From: a virus
IMG/VR virus record: IMGVR_UViG_3300022665_000963
Span: 1-56,327 of that record
Length of the DNA: 56,327 nucleotides
Direction: 5' to 3' (one strand)
Part shown: positions 39,143-46,750 of the stretch, one piece after another
Numbering within the stretch: the first letter of the stretch is position 1
Layout of the letters: each line of letters opens with the position of its first letter
The notes under the pieces: generated by a model
The model's input: only the letters and a program-made list of their open reading frames with translations
Database searches by the model: none
What the model was told of the DNA's origin: nothing
Position numbers and translations under genes: made by a program

Positions 39143-39583
39143 TTAATCGTGGAGCCATCCTTCTAATTGGACGACCTCTATTCCCACGGTCTCTAGCATA
39201 ACGAGGGCCATGTCCATTTCCTGTACCCAATTACTATTCCTATCTATAGGAGGAGTAACCACTCGTTTTATTCCGTTCTGGATTAGGGCACCAGCGCACT
39301 GGGCGCAGGGAAATAGGGTCACATACATCGTCCAGCCGCGTACCTTACTGGGACAGTTGTCGATAGCATTCTGCTCGGCATGTATTATGATCCGGTTCTT
39401 GTCCTCCCTGCTCAGGTGCTCCAGCATGGTATCATCCAGTTTACTTGGAAGGCCATTGTACCCCCAGGACACGGAGCGTCGGTCCGGTGAGACGAGCAGG
39501 GCCCCGACCCTACGACGAGGGTCCTTGGACCATTCCTGCACGTCCTGGGCCATACTGAAGAACCGCTTATCCCACTTATTCAT
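39143..39583 (-). CDS. dCMP deaminase
   Basis: 146 residues with the zinc-deaminase motifs HAEQNAI (His68, Glu70) and PCAQC (Cys93, Cys96). It converts dCMP to dUMP. The upstream region SKDPRRRVGALLVSPDRRSV is typical for the dCMP group. The ATG overlaps the stop of the thymidylate-synthase-like gene (ATGA), so the two are translationally coupled. If the neighbour uses dCMP, the two enzymes would compete for or partition the dCMP pool. Confidence 0.9.
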   Translation of the reverse strand: MNKWDKRFFSMAQDVQEWSKDPRRRVGALLVSPDRRSVSWGYNGLPSKLDDTMLEHLSREDKNRIIIHAEQNAIDNCPSKVRGWTMYVTLFPCAQCAGALIQNGIKRVVTPPIDRNSNWVQEMDMALVMLETVGIEVVQLEGWLHD

Positions 39584-40428
39584 AGTACGAGCTTCGGACA
39601 GGGGTTCCAGGAGTTATGGGCCACCCGGCCGGACAGTCTGGAGACTAGCGTCACATAGTCATCGGGCCTGTCGACTATCTCCTTGACGGACCAGCACGGT
39701 AGGTTGGGTTCCACGGCAGAAATCCAGGTGCTACGCTTCCCGATCAGGCAGTCCTCTATAGCCTGCTCATGGGGGTCATAGCTATGGGGATGTGCCAGGG
39801 TAAAGTGAAGCGTACCGGGGGTGCAGTTACAGCTGGCGGCCACCGCGTCGAGCGTCAGGGCATAGCCCATAACGTCGTAGGGCAGTCCCACGAAGACGTC
39901 GGAGGACCGTATGAACACTGAGCAGTGGATCTTACCCCCTATGCGGGAGAGGGTGAAGCCCACAGGGCAGGGGATATTCTTGGGCTGATTGGGCGCCCCC
40001 AGGCCATCTGTACGGGGGTCCCAGGCGGAGATGAACAACTGTCTGTTGGTTGGGTTGCCCGACAGCTCATATATAGCCATGGCCAGCTGATCCCTGCCGA
40101 AGTGCTTACGCCAGCGGTAACCGTAGGCCGTCTTGAGCTTGCCGTCCTCAACGAAGTCCTGCCATATCTTGTGAGCCTTCTTGAGTATCCAGTCAGGCGA
40201 CTGTGTGCCCATGAACTGCCAGGCGGTCTCGGCCGCAGCGACCCGGGGCCAGTAGCGCCTGTTTCCCGCGACTGGCAACCTACCGTTAGACAGGTCGAGC
40301 TTGAAGGAGTAAGCCCCCTCCAGGGCCCGGATATCGACGCCCGTCCGAGCATTCGTCTCGTCCCGGCCGTGGTGATACACCTCTGATAATAGACGCTTAT
40401 AGGCTTTAGCGAAGGTCTCGACTTTCAC
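39580..40428 (-). CDS. Thymidylate-synthase homolog, predicted dCMP (hydroxy)methylase
   Basis: GTG at 40428 overlaps the upstream stop (GTGA), giving 282 aa. Family features: Arg28 in NARTGVDIR, GRLPVAGNRRYWPRVAAAE (Glu67 equals E. coli Glu58), catalytic Cys154 in NIPCPVGF, phosphate-binding Arg in RSSD, and HSYDPH equal to the His-x-Tyr of dUMP binding. The block is RSSDVFVGLPYDVMGYAL; E. coli has LPFNIASYAL. The Asn that selects uracil is therefore Asp here, as in T4 dCMP hydroxymethylase. The His after the catalytic Cys is Pro. Confidence 0.75.
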   Translation of the reverse strand: MKVETFAKAYKRLLSEVYHHGRDETNARTGVDIRALEGAYSFKLDLSNGRLPVAGNRRYWPRVAAAETAWQFMGTQSPDWILKKAHKIWQDFVEDGKLKTAYGYRWRKHFGRDQLAMAIYELSGNPTNRQLFISAWDPRTDGLGAPNQPKNIPCPVGFTLSRIGGKIHCSVFIRSSDVFVGLPYDVMGYALTLDAVAASCNCTPGTLHFTLAHPHSYDPHEQAIEDCLIGKRSTWISAVEPNLPCWSVKEIVDRPDDYVTLVSRLSGRVAHNSWNPCPKLVL

Positions 40429-41462
40429 AGTAGATTCTCCATGAGTTGCTTGACGTTGAACTCCAGGTCCTCGAGCGTGCCGTTGTTGTCCAGCACGTAG
40501 TCCGCCATCCAGGGCTCGACAGTACAGGATTCCGAAGCCTCGCGAGGAACGAAGTCTGACCTGTCCACCCATATGATGGTGTCCACGATGCCCGCATTCT
40601 TGAGGGCGTTCAGTTCCGCCTTGCTTCGCAACCCACAGTAGACGTCGTGGTCCTTGAATATGGCGCGTCCCAGGGCCGTCGCGTCGGGCCGGTTGAGGGC
40701 CCTGATGGTATCGTACCACAGGGCCCGGTGGTTGTGGCGGTCCTGGAAGCACTCCGCGAAGTTGTTATACTTACCCTTCAACCCCGCCAGTTCTGGTGTG
40801 GTCTCGGCCTCTATGCCTGCAAAAATGACGTTCTCCGCGCAGAACAGACTGCTCGACGTGAAGCGTCTTCCGTACTGGTCTCGCAGCATCTCCGATACTG
40901 TATCCTTACCGTGCCTGCCGTGGCCGATCACCAGGATTTTACGGTCCCTCAGGGTCGTCCCTCGTAGTTCTTCAGGAATTATTATCCCGATATCAGTGAT
41001 AGGGACCTCCATGATGGGTATGGGATCGGATGCCGGTTCGGGTAACCGATGGGCGATTAGTATTTGTTCACGCGTGATTGTGAGGTAGGGCCCAAGGTCC
41101 GGGGGCGTCCAGCCCTCTGGCTTGACGGCGTCGAAGCCCAGTGAACCCGGGCGCTTGGATATGGCGCCCTGCCGCTTGGCCATGTTGGCACGGTGCACCT
41201 CCTCGAAGGCCGCGCCGGGTGTTATCCCCATCTCTATGAGGGTACCCATCGCCACGTATATCAGGTCCAGCAGACCGTCGGTCACCTGCTCCAGATTTAC
41301 ATTGCCTACACCTTTTTCGATTTCGTCCATTTCTTCACACAAATGGCGACGGCGAAAATAACATCTGTCGTGACTCAGTAGTGTTGGCTTGTCTGGGATG
41401 GGTAATCCGATTATGTCCCGGTTAAAGCGTAACACCATCTCATGCATTTTGTCTAAGGTCAT
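40425..41462 (-). CDS. Fusion: MazG-like nucleotide pyrophosphohydrolase and dNMP kinase
   Basis: ATG 41462 behind AGGAGA; 345 aa. Residues ~1-115: all-alpha MazG-like domain with EEMDE (about 43-47) and DGLLD (about 62-66), the acidic metal site. Residues ~175-345: kinase with P-loop GHGRHGKDT (180-188) and a C-terminal domain as in phage deoxynucleoside monophosphate kinases. T4 does the same two steps with gp56 (dCTPase) and gp1 (kinase). Its stop overlaps the thymidylate-synthase-homolog start. Confidence 0.75.
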   Translation of the reverse strand: MTLDKMHEMVLRFNRDIIGLPIPDKPTLLSHDRCYFRRRHLCEEMDEIEKGVGNVNLEQVTDGLLDLIYVAMGTLIEMGITPGAAFEEVHRANMAKRQGAISKRPGSLGFDAVKPEGWTPPDLGPYLTITREQILIAHRLPEPASDPIPIMEVPITDIGIIIPEELRGTTLRDRKILVIGHGRHGKDTVSEMLRDQYGRRFTSSSLFCAENVIFAGIEAETTPELAGLKGKYNNFAECFQDRHNHRALWYDTIRALNRPDATALGRAIFKDHDVYCGLRSKAELNALKNAGIVDTIIWVDRSDFVPREASESCTVEPWMADYVLDNNGTLEDLEFNVKQLMENLL

Positions 41463-41910
41463 CGCACTGTCTCCTATCAATATACCAATTCAGTTTGCCA
41501 TCATTGGGCTGTATGTCCAGCCGACCGTCCACGAATATCGCCCAACTATCTGCGGAGTATTTACCACACCCAGGCATCTTCAAGACGTCATCATAGCACT
41601 CTGGTTTTCCCTGTAACCAAGCACGGGCGAACTTTGGTAAAGTAATGGCCCTACGTCGCCACAGGCCCAGAGGCTTCAGTATTTCGTGCAGGGTCTCGGC
41701 CTCCGCCTCGGCCAGGGACTCGGGCGTTAGGTGCCTGGCCAGTATGTACTGGAAGGCCGGCTCGGCTTGACCTTCCCAGTTTGTAAGATTTACTAATTGA
41801 CACGCAACGAGCATCCAAAATGGATTATACTTAAGTCTTTCTTGAAACAATTGTCCTTTCTTCGGAACAGATAGCTTTGGCGAGTTTGATGACGTCTTCA
41901 ATCCAGCCAA
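41440..41910 (-). CDS. HhH-GPD DNA glycosylase-like (MBD4-type)
   Basis: 156 residues, probably a TTG start. NPFWMLVACQLVNLTNWEGQ at the N-terminus, LKPLGLWRRRAITLPKFARA, then the helix-hairpin-helix LKMPGCGKYSADSWAIF and an Asp in VDGRLDIQPND fit the endonuclease III/MBD4 group. No iron-sulphur Cys cluster. It would remove a damaged, mismatched or modified base. Its end overlaps the fusion gene by 23 nt, so it belongs to the same metabolic operon. Confidence 0.7.
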   Translation of the reverse strand: MAGLKTSSNSPKLSVPKKGQLFQERLKYNPFWMLVACQLVNLTNWEGQAEPAFQYILARHLTPESLAEAEAETLHEILKPLGLWRRRAITLPKFARAWLQGKPECYDDVLKMPGCGKYSADSWAIFVDGRLDIQPNDGKLNWYIDRRQCDDLRQNA

Positions 41911-42203
41911 CTATCGTCGTCGGCTACAACCTTAGGGGTCTCGTCGAACGGATCAGTACAGTTCCCAGGCAATTCTACCGTGGCGATATCGCCTACCAGT
42001 ACGTAGCCTATGCCGTGGTCCTTCTGTAGCATGTACAGGTAGGACAGGGCATTCGACCGCGTCATGGTGAACTCTGCCATCACCTCACGGATTGAGCGCG
42101 AGTTGTCGTTGTCCAGGAACCACTTCAGGAACTTACCCCTCTTACTCGAGACCTTGGGAACACACGTCCTTGCCACCCTTCTTGCGGTTGTCCTCGCCAC
42201 CAC
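41898..42203 (-). CDS. Winged-helix DNA-binding protein, ~100 aa
   Basis: The start is uncertain (GTG codons at 42203 and nearby, no clear site); the body from about residue 20 is convincing: RSIREVMAEFTMTRSNALSY and LQKDHGIGYVLVGDIATVEL make a winged helix. The C-terminus ADDDSWLD is acidic with a buried-type Trp, like several other tails in this genome. It may regulate transcription or bind DNA at replication. Confidence 0.55.
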   Translation of the reverse strand: MVARTTARRVARTCVPKVSSKRGKFLKWFLDNDNSRSIREVMAEFTMTRSNALSYLYMLQKDHGIGYVLVGDIATVELPGNCTDPFDETPKVVADDDSWLD

Positions 42204-42573
42204 CTGTCATGATCTGCTTGGGCACCTCGAGACCCAGACGCTTGAGTATGAGGGCGCACGTGTCGTAGTCCCTCTGCCACCCGAATTCCTGCATGGTCTT
42301 CCACTTGTCCTTGATCATGGTGTACAGGCGATCGAGGTCGAAGGCCTTGGGCTCGGAGGCCGTCGCTATCTCCAGGCAGGCATTGGATACCGTGTATGCG
42401 CTGAAAGTGTAGGGACAAAAGATTGTCGATCTCTTCTCGCCTGATAGTACGAGGGCGTGCTGCCAACCGGCACAGGGCGGATCAGAGACCCCGTTCATGT
42501 ACCTTGCGCCCTTGGGGGTCTTCCCCTTGACCCAGTATATGTGAAGCCAATCTAGTCCTTCAGCTATCTGCAT
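42142..42573 (-). CDS. Unknown protein, 143 aa
   Basis: ATG 42573 follows GGGAGA and overlaps the upstream stop by 14 nt. Contains LDWLHIYWVKGKTPKGARYM, a Cys in DPPCAGW, and a hydrophilic end GGGEDNRKKGGKDV. No family recognised. Its context in the metabolic operon offers the only hint of function. Confidence 0.6.
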   Translation of the reverse strand: MQIAEGLDWLHIYWVKGKTPKGARYMNGVSDPPCAGWQHALVLSGEKRSTIFCPYTFSAYTVSNACLEIATASEPKAFDLDRLYTMIKDKWKTMQEFGWQRDYDTCALILKRLGLEVPKQIMTGGGEDNRKKGGKDVCSQGLE

Positions 42574-42871
42574 GATCGACTCTCCCATGACTGTACTTGG
42601 CCAGTTGATCCGTTACCTTCTGAACGCCGAGGATGAAGGGATCTGTCACTGCAATGCTGAGATCAAGCCAAGGTATTACTTGGATGGCCTCATAAATAGG
42701 AACACTAGAACTCTTCATTAGATCGCAGGTAATACGGCCCCGAAGGAGTATACCATGGACATTTAATTCAAATGTGATATGCAGGTCACCAACTATCAGG
42801 GGCAATCGTTGGCCTGCCTCTCGGATGCGCTCATACGCGATCTGCTCAGGATTCTTATTGGTATCGCTCAT
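42560..42871 (-). CDS. Unknown protein, 103 aa
   Basis: ATG 42871 with TGGAGACAG upstream, a leader shared by many genes on this strand. Beta-rich middle (LHITFELNVHGILLRGRITC). First gene after the strong terminator at 42892-42935, so it relies on read-through or a promoter I cannot see. No family recognised. Confidence 0.65.
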   Translation of the reverse strand: MSDTNKNPEQIAYERIREAGQRLPLIVGDLHITFELNVHGILLRGRITCDLMKSSSVPIYEAIQVIPWLDLSIAVTDPFILGVQKVTDQLAKYSHGRVDHADS

Positions 42872-42891
42872 GTCACTGTCTCCATTCTGTC

Positions 42892-42935
42892 TAATAAATA
42901 AAAAAAAAAAGGATCAAACTTTCATTCGATCCTTT
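42892..42935 (-). terminator. Rho-independent terminator (minus strand)
   Basis: Minus strand AAAGGATC-12 nt-GATCCTTT followed by about ten further T, then ATTTATT. Stems at 42928-42935 and 42908-42915. It separates 42970-43230 from 42560-42871. Confidence 0.9.
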
Positions 42936-42969
42936 CATTATATCGCAATGCGACTGGGAAGTATGCCCC

Positions 42970-43230
42970 TTATTCCAGGGGATCTTTTTCTTCAGTCTTG
43001 GCGGCCTTCTTCAGCTCGCGTGCCGTCGGCACCTCTTCGCCGTCACTGCGGAGTTTGTTACGGTACCAGTTGATTGAGGCCAGGCTGGTCTTCGCTTCAG
43101 GGAATTCAGCCTTGACGATCGTCAGGGTCTCTTCGTTGGTCTTCCCGGCGCGGATGGCCTCCAGCGCAGCAGTGCCCACCCCCCGCTTGGAGGCCTTGGC
43201 TTCTTTCTTATCCGTCTTGTCATTACTCAT
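42970..43230 (-). CDS. Small charged protein with KAEF..KT..A..WY motif, 86 aa
   Basis: ATG 43230 is chosen for GGAGA; five further residues are possible upstream. Very charged N-terminus (DKTDKKEAKASKRG), then LTIVKAEFPEAKTSLASINW and a following YRNKLR, parallel to the C-terminal motif of the 37695-38249 protein. Probably a small DNA-binding protein; followed by a strong terminator, which suggests high transcription. Confidence 0.65.
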   Translation of the reverse strand: MSNDKTDKKEAKASKRGVGTAALEAIRAGKTNEETLTIVKAEFPEAKTSLASINWYRNKLRSDGEEVPTARELKKAAKTEEKDPLE

Positions 43231-43319
43231 TTCGTCTATCTCCATGTTAAGAGTATTTAAGGCTGTGAGCCCTTTAGGACTTTGTCAGTATGTAGTAGGT
43301 ATGGCGCTGACGTCAGCCA

Positions 43320-43667
43320 TCATTTCCGGTTTATGTCAACTTTGTAAGCGTCGTACCGCTCTTCCATCCTGTCAAACTTGAGTAAACTGATGACTCCCCC
43401 CGTCTTGCTTGCAGCTATCATCACGGTCGTAGCGATGGCTACCGGGTCCCCTATTGCCAGGATGTGGTCGTCGGGTCCGAAGTCTGTCAGTTCTTTGTGG
43501 AGGTGGTGTATGGCTCCCGCCAACTTGTCCCGGTATATGTTACCAGGGCGCAGCAGGAAGACCAGATTACCGTGTTCCGTGGCGGGGGTGAGGTCGTACT
43601 TGTTGACCCAGCCTCTCCTCACTCGGTCAAAGTATGCTGGTCTCTGGACTACAAATACTCGTCCCAT
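43320..43667 (-). CDS. Conserved phage protein of unknown function, 115 aa
   Basis: Begins MGRVFVVQRPAYFDRVRRGW; middle FGPDDHILAIGDPVAIATTV is glycine- and aspartate-rich, reminiscent of a conserved early phage protein family; end LLKFDRMEERYDAYKVD. Its ATG shares a base with the stop of the HNH gene, so the insertion kept its initiation intact. No catalytic motif. Confidence 0.7.
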   Translation of the reverse strand: MGRVFVVQRPAYFDRVRRGWVNKYDLTPATEHGNLVFLLRPGNIYRDKLAGAIHHLHKELTDFGPDDHILAIGDPVAIATTVMIAASKTGGVISLLKFDRMEERYDAYKVDINRK

Positions 43668-44101
43668 TAGTTTGTCCTCTTCATAAATTGGGAAACTATT
43701 TCATCAGACCACCTATTCTTACAGAGATTATATATAAGGCAAACAACTTGTATATTACTAGGTATATATCCTTTTGAAGAGTCGATGCGGTCTATCGAGG
43801 GAAGCCAAGGATTCCAATCGGACCCAGTCCATTCCCAACTTAGAATATGTCCACTACGTATACATATCATTGGCTTAAGAAGTTCCCGTAGAGTATCAAG
43901 ATTGAGGGTAAAAGCATGATTCCGTTGTTTTGCTTTGGCCTTAGCGGCCACGTATAAAGCTCGTACTGGATCAGCTTGTTGGTATTTTCTAGTTGCAGTT
44001 AAAGCAGCCTCCGGATTTCGTTCGCGATATCTCTTAGTCGCTGCTGCAGCAGCCTCTGGATTTCGTTTACGCCAAGTTTTTGCTTGCTCTGCAGTGGTCA
44101 T
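43667..44101 (-). CDS. HNH homing-type endonuclease, second copy
   Basis: AT-rich compared with its neighbours. N-terminal basic repeats around NPEAA (WRKRNPEAAAAATKRYRERN, then NPEAALTATRKYQQ) and the nuclease core WNPWLPSIDRIDSSKGYIPS followed by NIQVVCLIYN, clearly akin to the 18009-18500 protein. Start overlaps the helicase stop (ATGA) and its stop overlaps the next start, a seamless insertion. Confidence 0.75.
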   Translation of the reverse strand: MTTAEQAKTWRKRNPEAAAAATKRYRERNPEAALTATRKYQQADPVRALYVAAKAKAKQRNHAFTLNLDTLRELLKPMICIRSGHILSWEWTGSDWNPWLPSIDRIDSSKGYIPSNIQVVCLIYNLCKNRWSDEIVSQFMKRTN

Positions 44102-45612
44102 AGCTTCATTCTCCTTAGGGCGTCCTTCATCCCCTGTCCAGCCAGTGCCTCGGCCACGGACCTCTTGTCAAGGACATTCTTCAGTATGTACTCATCTACT
44201 CCCGGTGCGACCAGGTCGACCAGGGGTATGTTCTTACCGCCTATGGCGGTGGCCCTCTCGTCAGCCTGCTCCCGCTTGATGGCGTCGAAGGTGTGGGAGT
44301 ACCACACGATCTCCGCTGCCGCAGATAGGTCGATGCCCGCCGTCGGATAACCGACCAGGGCCTTCACGTCGTTCTCGGCTCCAGGGGCAAATATCTCACG
44401 AGCCCTGGCCTTCTCGGTATCAGATATCCGACCATGGTACTGGACAATCTTGTGTCCGTCAGCCATTAGTCTGCTGGCCACGCGGTCCATGTCCTCCCTG
44501 AACTGGCACCACACTATGATCTTACCCGGGCAGAGGTACACCTCGTCGGACATGGCCTCCAGCCTCGGATTGATACCAGGCACGTCGTGGACGTCCCCGA
44601 ACTCGTCTATCAGGAAGCCACTCACGATCTGTTGCAGCTTGATTAGCTTGGAGGTGTTCTCTCCGACTGACACGTTCTCGCCATTCAGCTCCACGGTAAA
44701 TCGTTCGTGTAGCTCTCGATACAGTCTCAGTTGTTCGTCACTTAGCTTTATGCTCCGTGAGCTCCGTATCACGTCCGGCAGGTCGTAACAGTCACCTCTC
44801 AGCACGACGCTCGACCACGGAGCCATGCGCTCCTGGAGCTCATCCAGATTCCTGTACCTGTCGAGTACTGGGTAGCTCTTGCCCTTCCGGTTCTTCCTCG
44901 TCACGTACTCCGCATAACGGTCCTTGAAGTCACCGTACTTGCGAAAGCCGAGGGCCTCCGGCTCGAGCAGCTCGTACTGACTGAAGGCGTGCAGGGGGCT
45001 GTTCGTCACGACGGTGCCAGTGAGTATGCGCTTGAAGGGGCATCTCTTCGACAGGGCCCTCGCCATCTTGGTCCGCTTGCTACCGGGACTCCTGAAGTCC
45101 TGGCTCTCATCAAATACTATGAGGCAGCGTCTCCTCCTGACGATGCGGGCCAGCAGTTTTCGCACGTCGTCCCTCGTCATGCTCTCTGAGTTGAAGGCGA
45201 ACCAGGCCAGTCGTTTGCCCTTCATGAGACGCACCGACCTATCCCACCAGGCGTCGTGTTGCTCCTGCCAGCCCTTACGTTGGTCCTTGGGCACCGCGTT
45301 TATGCCCACGGTGCCACAGGCCGAGGTCCTCCAGGTGAGGGTATCTCTCTGCACGGTGTCCCAGTGGTGTATCGGCAGCTCGCGACGTATCCAGTTCTCG
45401 TGTACTCCGTTGGGAGCCAGTACTATGACCGCATCGATCTTGCCTTTCTTGTAAAGGGCACAGGCGGAGTCTATGACAACCTTCGTCTTGCCTGTCCTCA
45501 TGGTCCATAGCAAAGCACGGACCTGGTCGAGTCCGTGCTGTTCAAATTCCTTCAACTGATGGGAGTATGGTACAGTCTTAAAATCTGCTTCTATTAGTTC
45601 TGCAGTGTACAT
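44098..45612 (-). CDS. SF2/SNF2-type DNA helicase
   Basis: 504 residues. Walker A MRTGKTK (38-44), motif Ia VLAPNGVHENW, Walker B FDESQDF (DESQ, 168-171), motif III LTGTVVTNSP, motif V AGIDLSAAAEIVWYS and motif VI REQADERATAIGG. It moves on or remodels DNA during replication or recombination. Adjacent to the HD hydrolase and upstream of polymerase genes. Confidence 0.9.
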   Translation of the reverse strand: MYTAELIEADFKTVPYSHQLKEFEQHGLDQVRALLWTMRTGKTKVVIDSACALYKKGKIDAVIVLAPNGVHENWIRRELPIHHWDTVQRDTLTWRTSACGTVGINAVPKDQRKGWQEQHDAWWDRSVRLMKGKRLAWFAFNSESMTRDDVRKLLARIVRRRRCLIVFDESQDFRSPGSKRTKMARALSKRCPFKRILTGTVVTNSPLHAFSQYELLEPEALGFRKYGDFKDRYAEYVTRKNRKGKSYPVLDRYRNLDELQERMAPWSSVVLRGDCYDLPDVIRSSRSIKLSDEQLRLYRELHERFTVELNGENVSVGENTSKLIKLQQIVSGFLIDEFGDVHDVPGINPRLEAMSDEVYLCPGKIIVWCQFREDMDRVASRLMADGHKIVQYHGRISDTEKARAREIFAPGAENDVKALVGYPTAGIDLSAAAEIVWYSHTFDAIKREQADERATAIGGKNIPLVDLVAPGVDEYILKNVLDKRSVAEALAGQGMKDALRRMKL

Positions 45613-45624
45613 AACACCTTTTTA

Positions 45625-46230
45625 TTATGAGAGCATCTTGGCTTGTGAGAGCATCTTGGCTATGAGACGCCTGTGACGCTTGAGCCATGCCCGCTCCATC
45701 AGCCAGAAGAATCGGCCTCTGATCGGCATGAACTTGACCCCCAGTGGTTCCATGTCGTCGGTACCCCACCTGTTGTCTGAGGGGTTCATCACGGTGGCCC
45801 TCTCGTCCACCAGGATGCGGGTGTCCGCCTCCTTGAGCCAGCCTGGGAAGGGCCATATGGTACCGAACCGCCGGGCTATGACCTGGTCTATCCCTTCCTC
45901 GATCACCTTGAACTGTGGCACCTTGTCCTTTACTGGCCGTATCATGTCACCGATGGCATACTCGGCATCATCATGATGCAGGGCTGTCAGGCCGTCCCGG
46001 GGCGTGGCCCACGGTTGCTCCATCACCCAGTCTGACATTATGCACGTGTGCTCGCAGACGGAGTACCAGCGCTTGGTGTGTCCGTTGTACCGGCACTGTC
46101 TCGCGAGGGAGTACGCGACGTCCTCGGGCTCTATCATGTCGACCGTGGGATTTTCGAAGAAGAACTTCTTGCCACTCACGATCTCGAACCAGCCGTCTTC
46201 GACTTGATATAAGGGAGTTTTCTTGGTCAT
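45625..46230 (-). CDS. HD-domain phosphohydrolase (nucleotidase-like)
   Basis: 201 residues. Metal motif: WYSVCEHTCIMS (His61), HHDDAEYAIGD (His86-Asp87) and a final Asp in the C-terminal half; similar to YfbR-like 5'-deoxynucleotidases. It may trim dNMPs or dNTPs and so shape precursor pools. An 18-bp tandem duplication at the 3' end adds a repeated AKMLSQ/AKMLS tail. Confidence 0.75.
   Translation of the reverse strand: MTKKTPLYQVEDGWFEIVSGKKFFFENPTVDMIEPEDVAYSLARQCRYNGHTKRWYSVCEHTCIMSDWVMEQPWATPRDGLTALHHDDAEYAIGDMIRPVKDKVPQFKVIEEGIDQVIARRFGTIWPFPGWLKEADTRILVDERATVMNPSDNRWGTDDMEPLGVKFMPIRGRFFWLMERAWLKRHRRLIAKMLSQAKMLS
45629..45664 (-). repeat. 18-bp tandem duplication at the 3' end of the HD gene
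   Basis: GAGAGCATCTTGGCTTGT is followed at once by GAGAGCATCTTGGCTATG. It adds six in-frame codons near the C-terminus. Confidence 0.8.
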
Positions 46231-46308
46231 TTGTCTGTCTTCCTAAGTTGTTAGTCAGGGGCTCTCGTCGCACCAGTGCCCACTGGGACTGGCTTTGATA
46301 TAGGGCCC

Positions 46309-46680
46309 TTAGAGGGCAACCTTGCGACCGGGGTCTTCCAGGCCTCGGGATTTCAGTATTCTGTTGAAGCCCTCTGGGTCGGCCTTATGGAAGGCAGCCA
46401 TGGCCAGGGCGATGTGGTGCGGGGCTCCCGTGCCCGGGAACTTCCCGCTGCGCATCCAGCGTTTTGCTCGTATGACGGCAAGGTCGAGGACCCGGCCCTC
46501 GTACACGTGATCCACGCACACGGTCTCCTGTATCTGGCGTCCCGATCTGTCCTTGAGCGGTAGGATTTTCACGTCGTCCGGTAGGGGGTTCCCCGCCATG
46601 GCGAAGTTCGCCCGTGTTTCCTGGGTGACGGTCTGCACTGAGTTACGGCGCAGGGTATCGTCTGTTATCACGACTTTCAT
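46309..46680 (-). CDS. Unknown protein, 123 aa
   Basis: ATG 46680 has AGAAG upstream; an in-frame extension of 15 codons is less likely. Beta-rich N-terminus (MKVVITDDTLRRNSVQTV), CVDHVYEGRVLDLAVIRAKR in the middle, helical C-terminus (APHHIALAMAAFHKADPE). Neighbour of DNA polymerase. No family recognised. Confidence 0.65.
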   Translation of the reverse strand: MKVVITDDTLRRNSVQTVTQETRANFAMAGNPLPDDVKILPLKDRSGRQIQETVCVDHVYEGRVLDLAVIRAKRWMRSGKFPGTGAPHHIALAMAAFHKADPEGFNRILKSRGLEDPGRKVAL

Positions 46681-46750
46681 GTCTGTTCTTCTGTTGGCTG
46701 ATTGTTGATAAGGGTAAAATAGCATTATTCCCCCGAATATTATCCCATCA

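Noticed and set aside
40429-40752. N-terminal extension of the thymidylate-synthase homolog
   Set aside because: The extra 108 residues are proline/arginine-rich shadow sequence of the kinase gene in another frame; GTG 40428 has a binding site and matches the family start.
42936-42942. TATAAT on the minus strand upstream of the 42.9-kb terminator
   Set aside because: No -35 at 16-18 bp, and a transcript starting there would run straight into the terminator.
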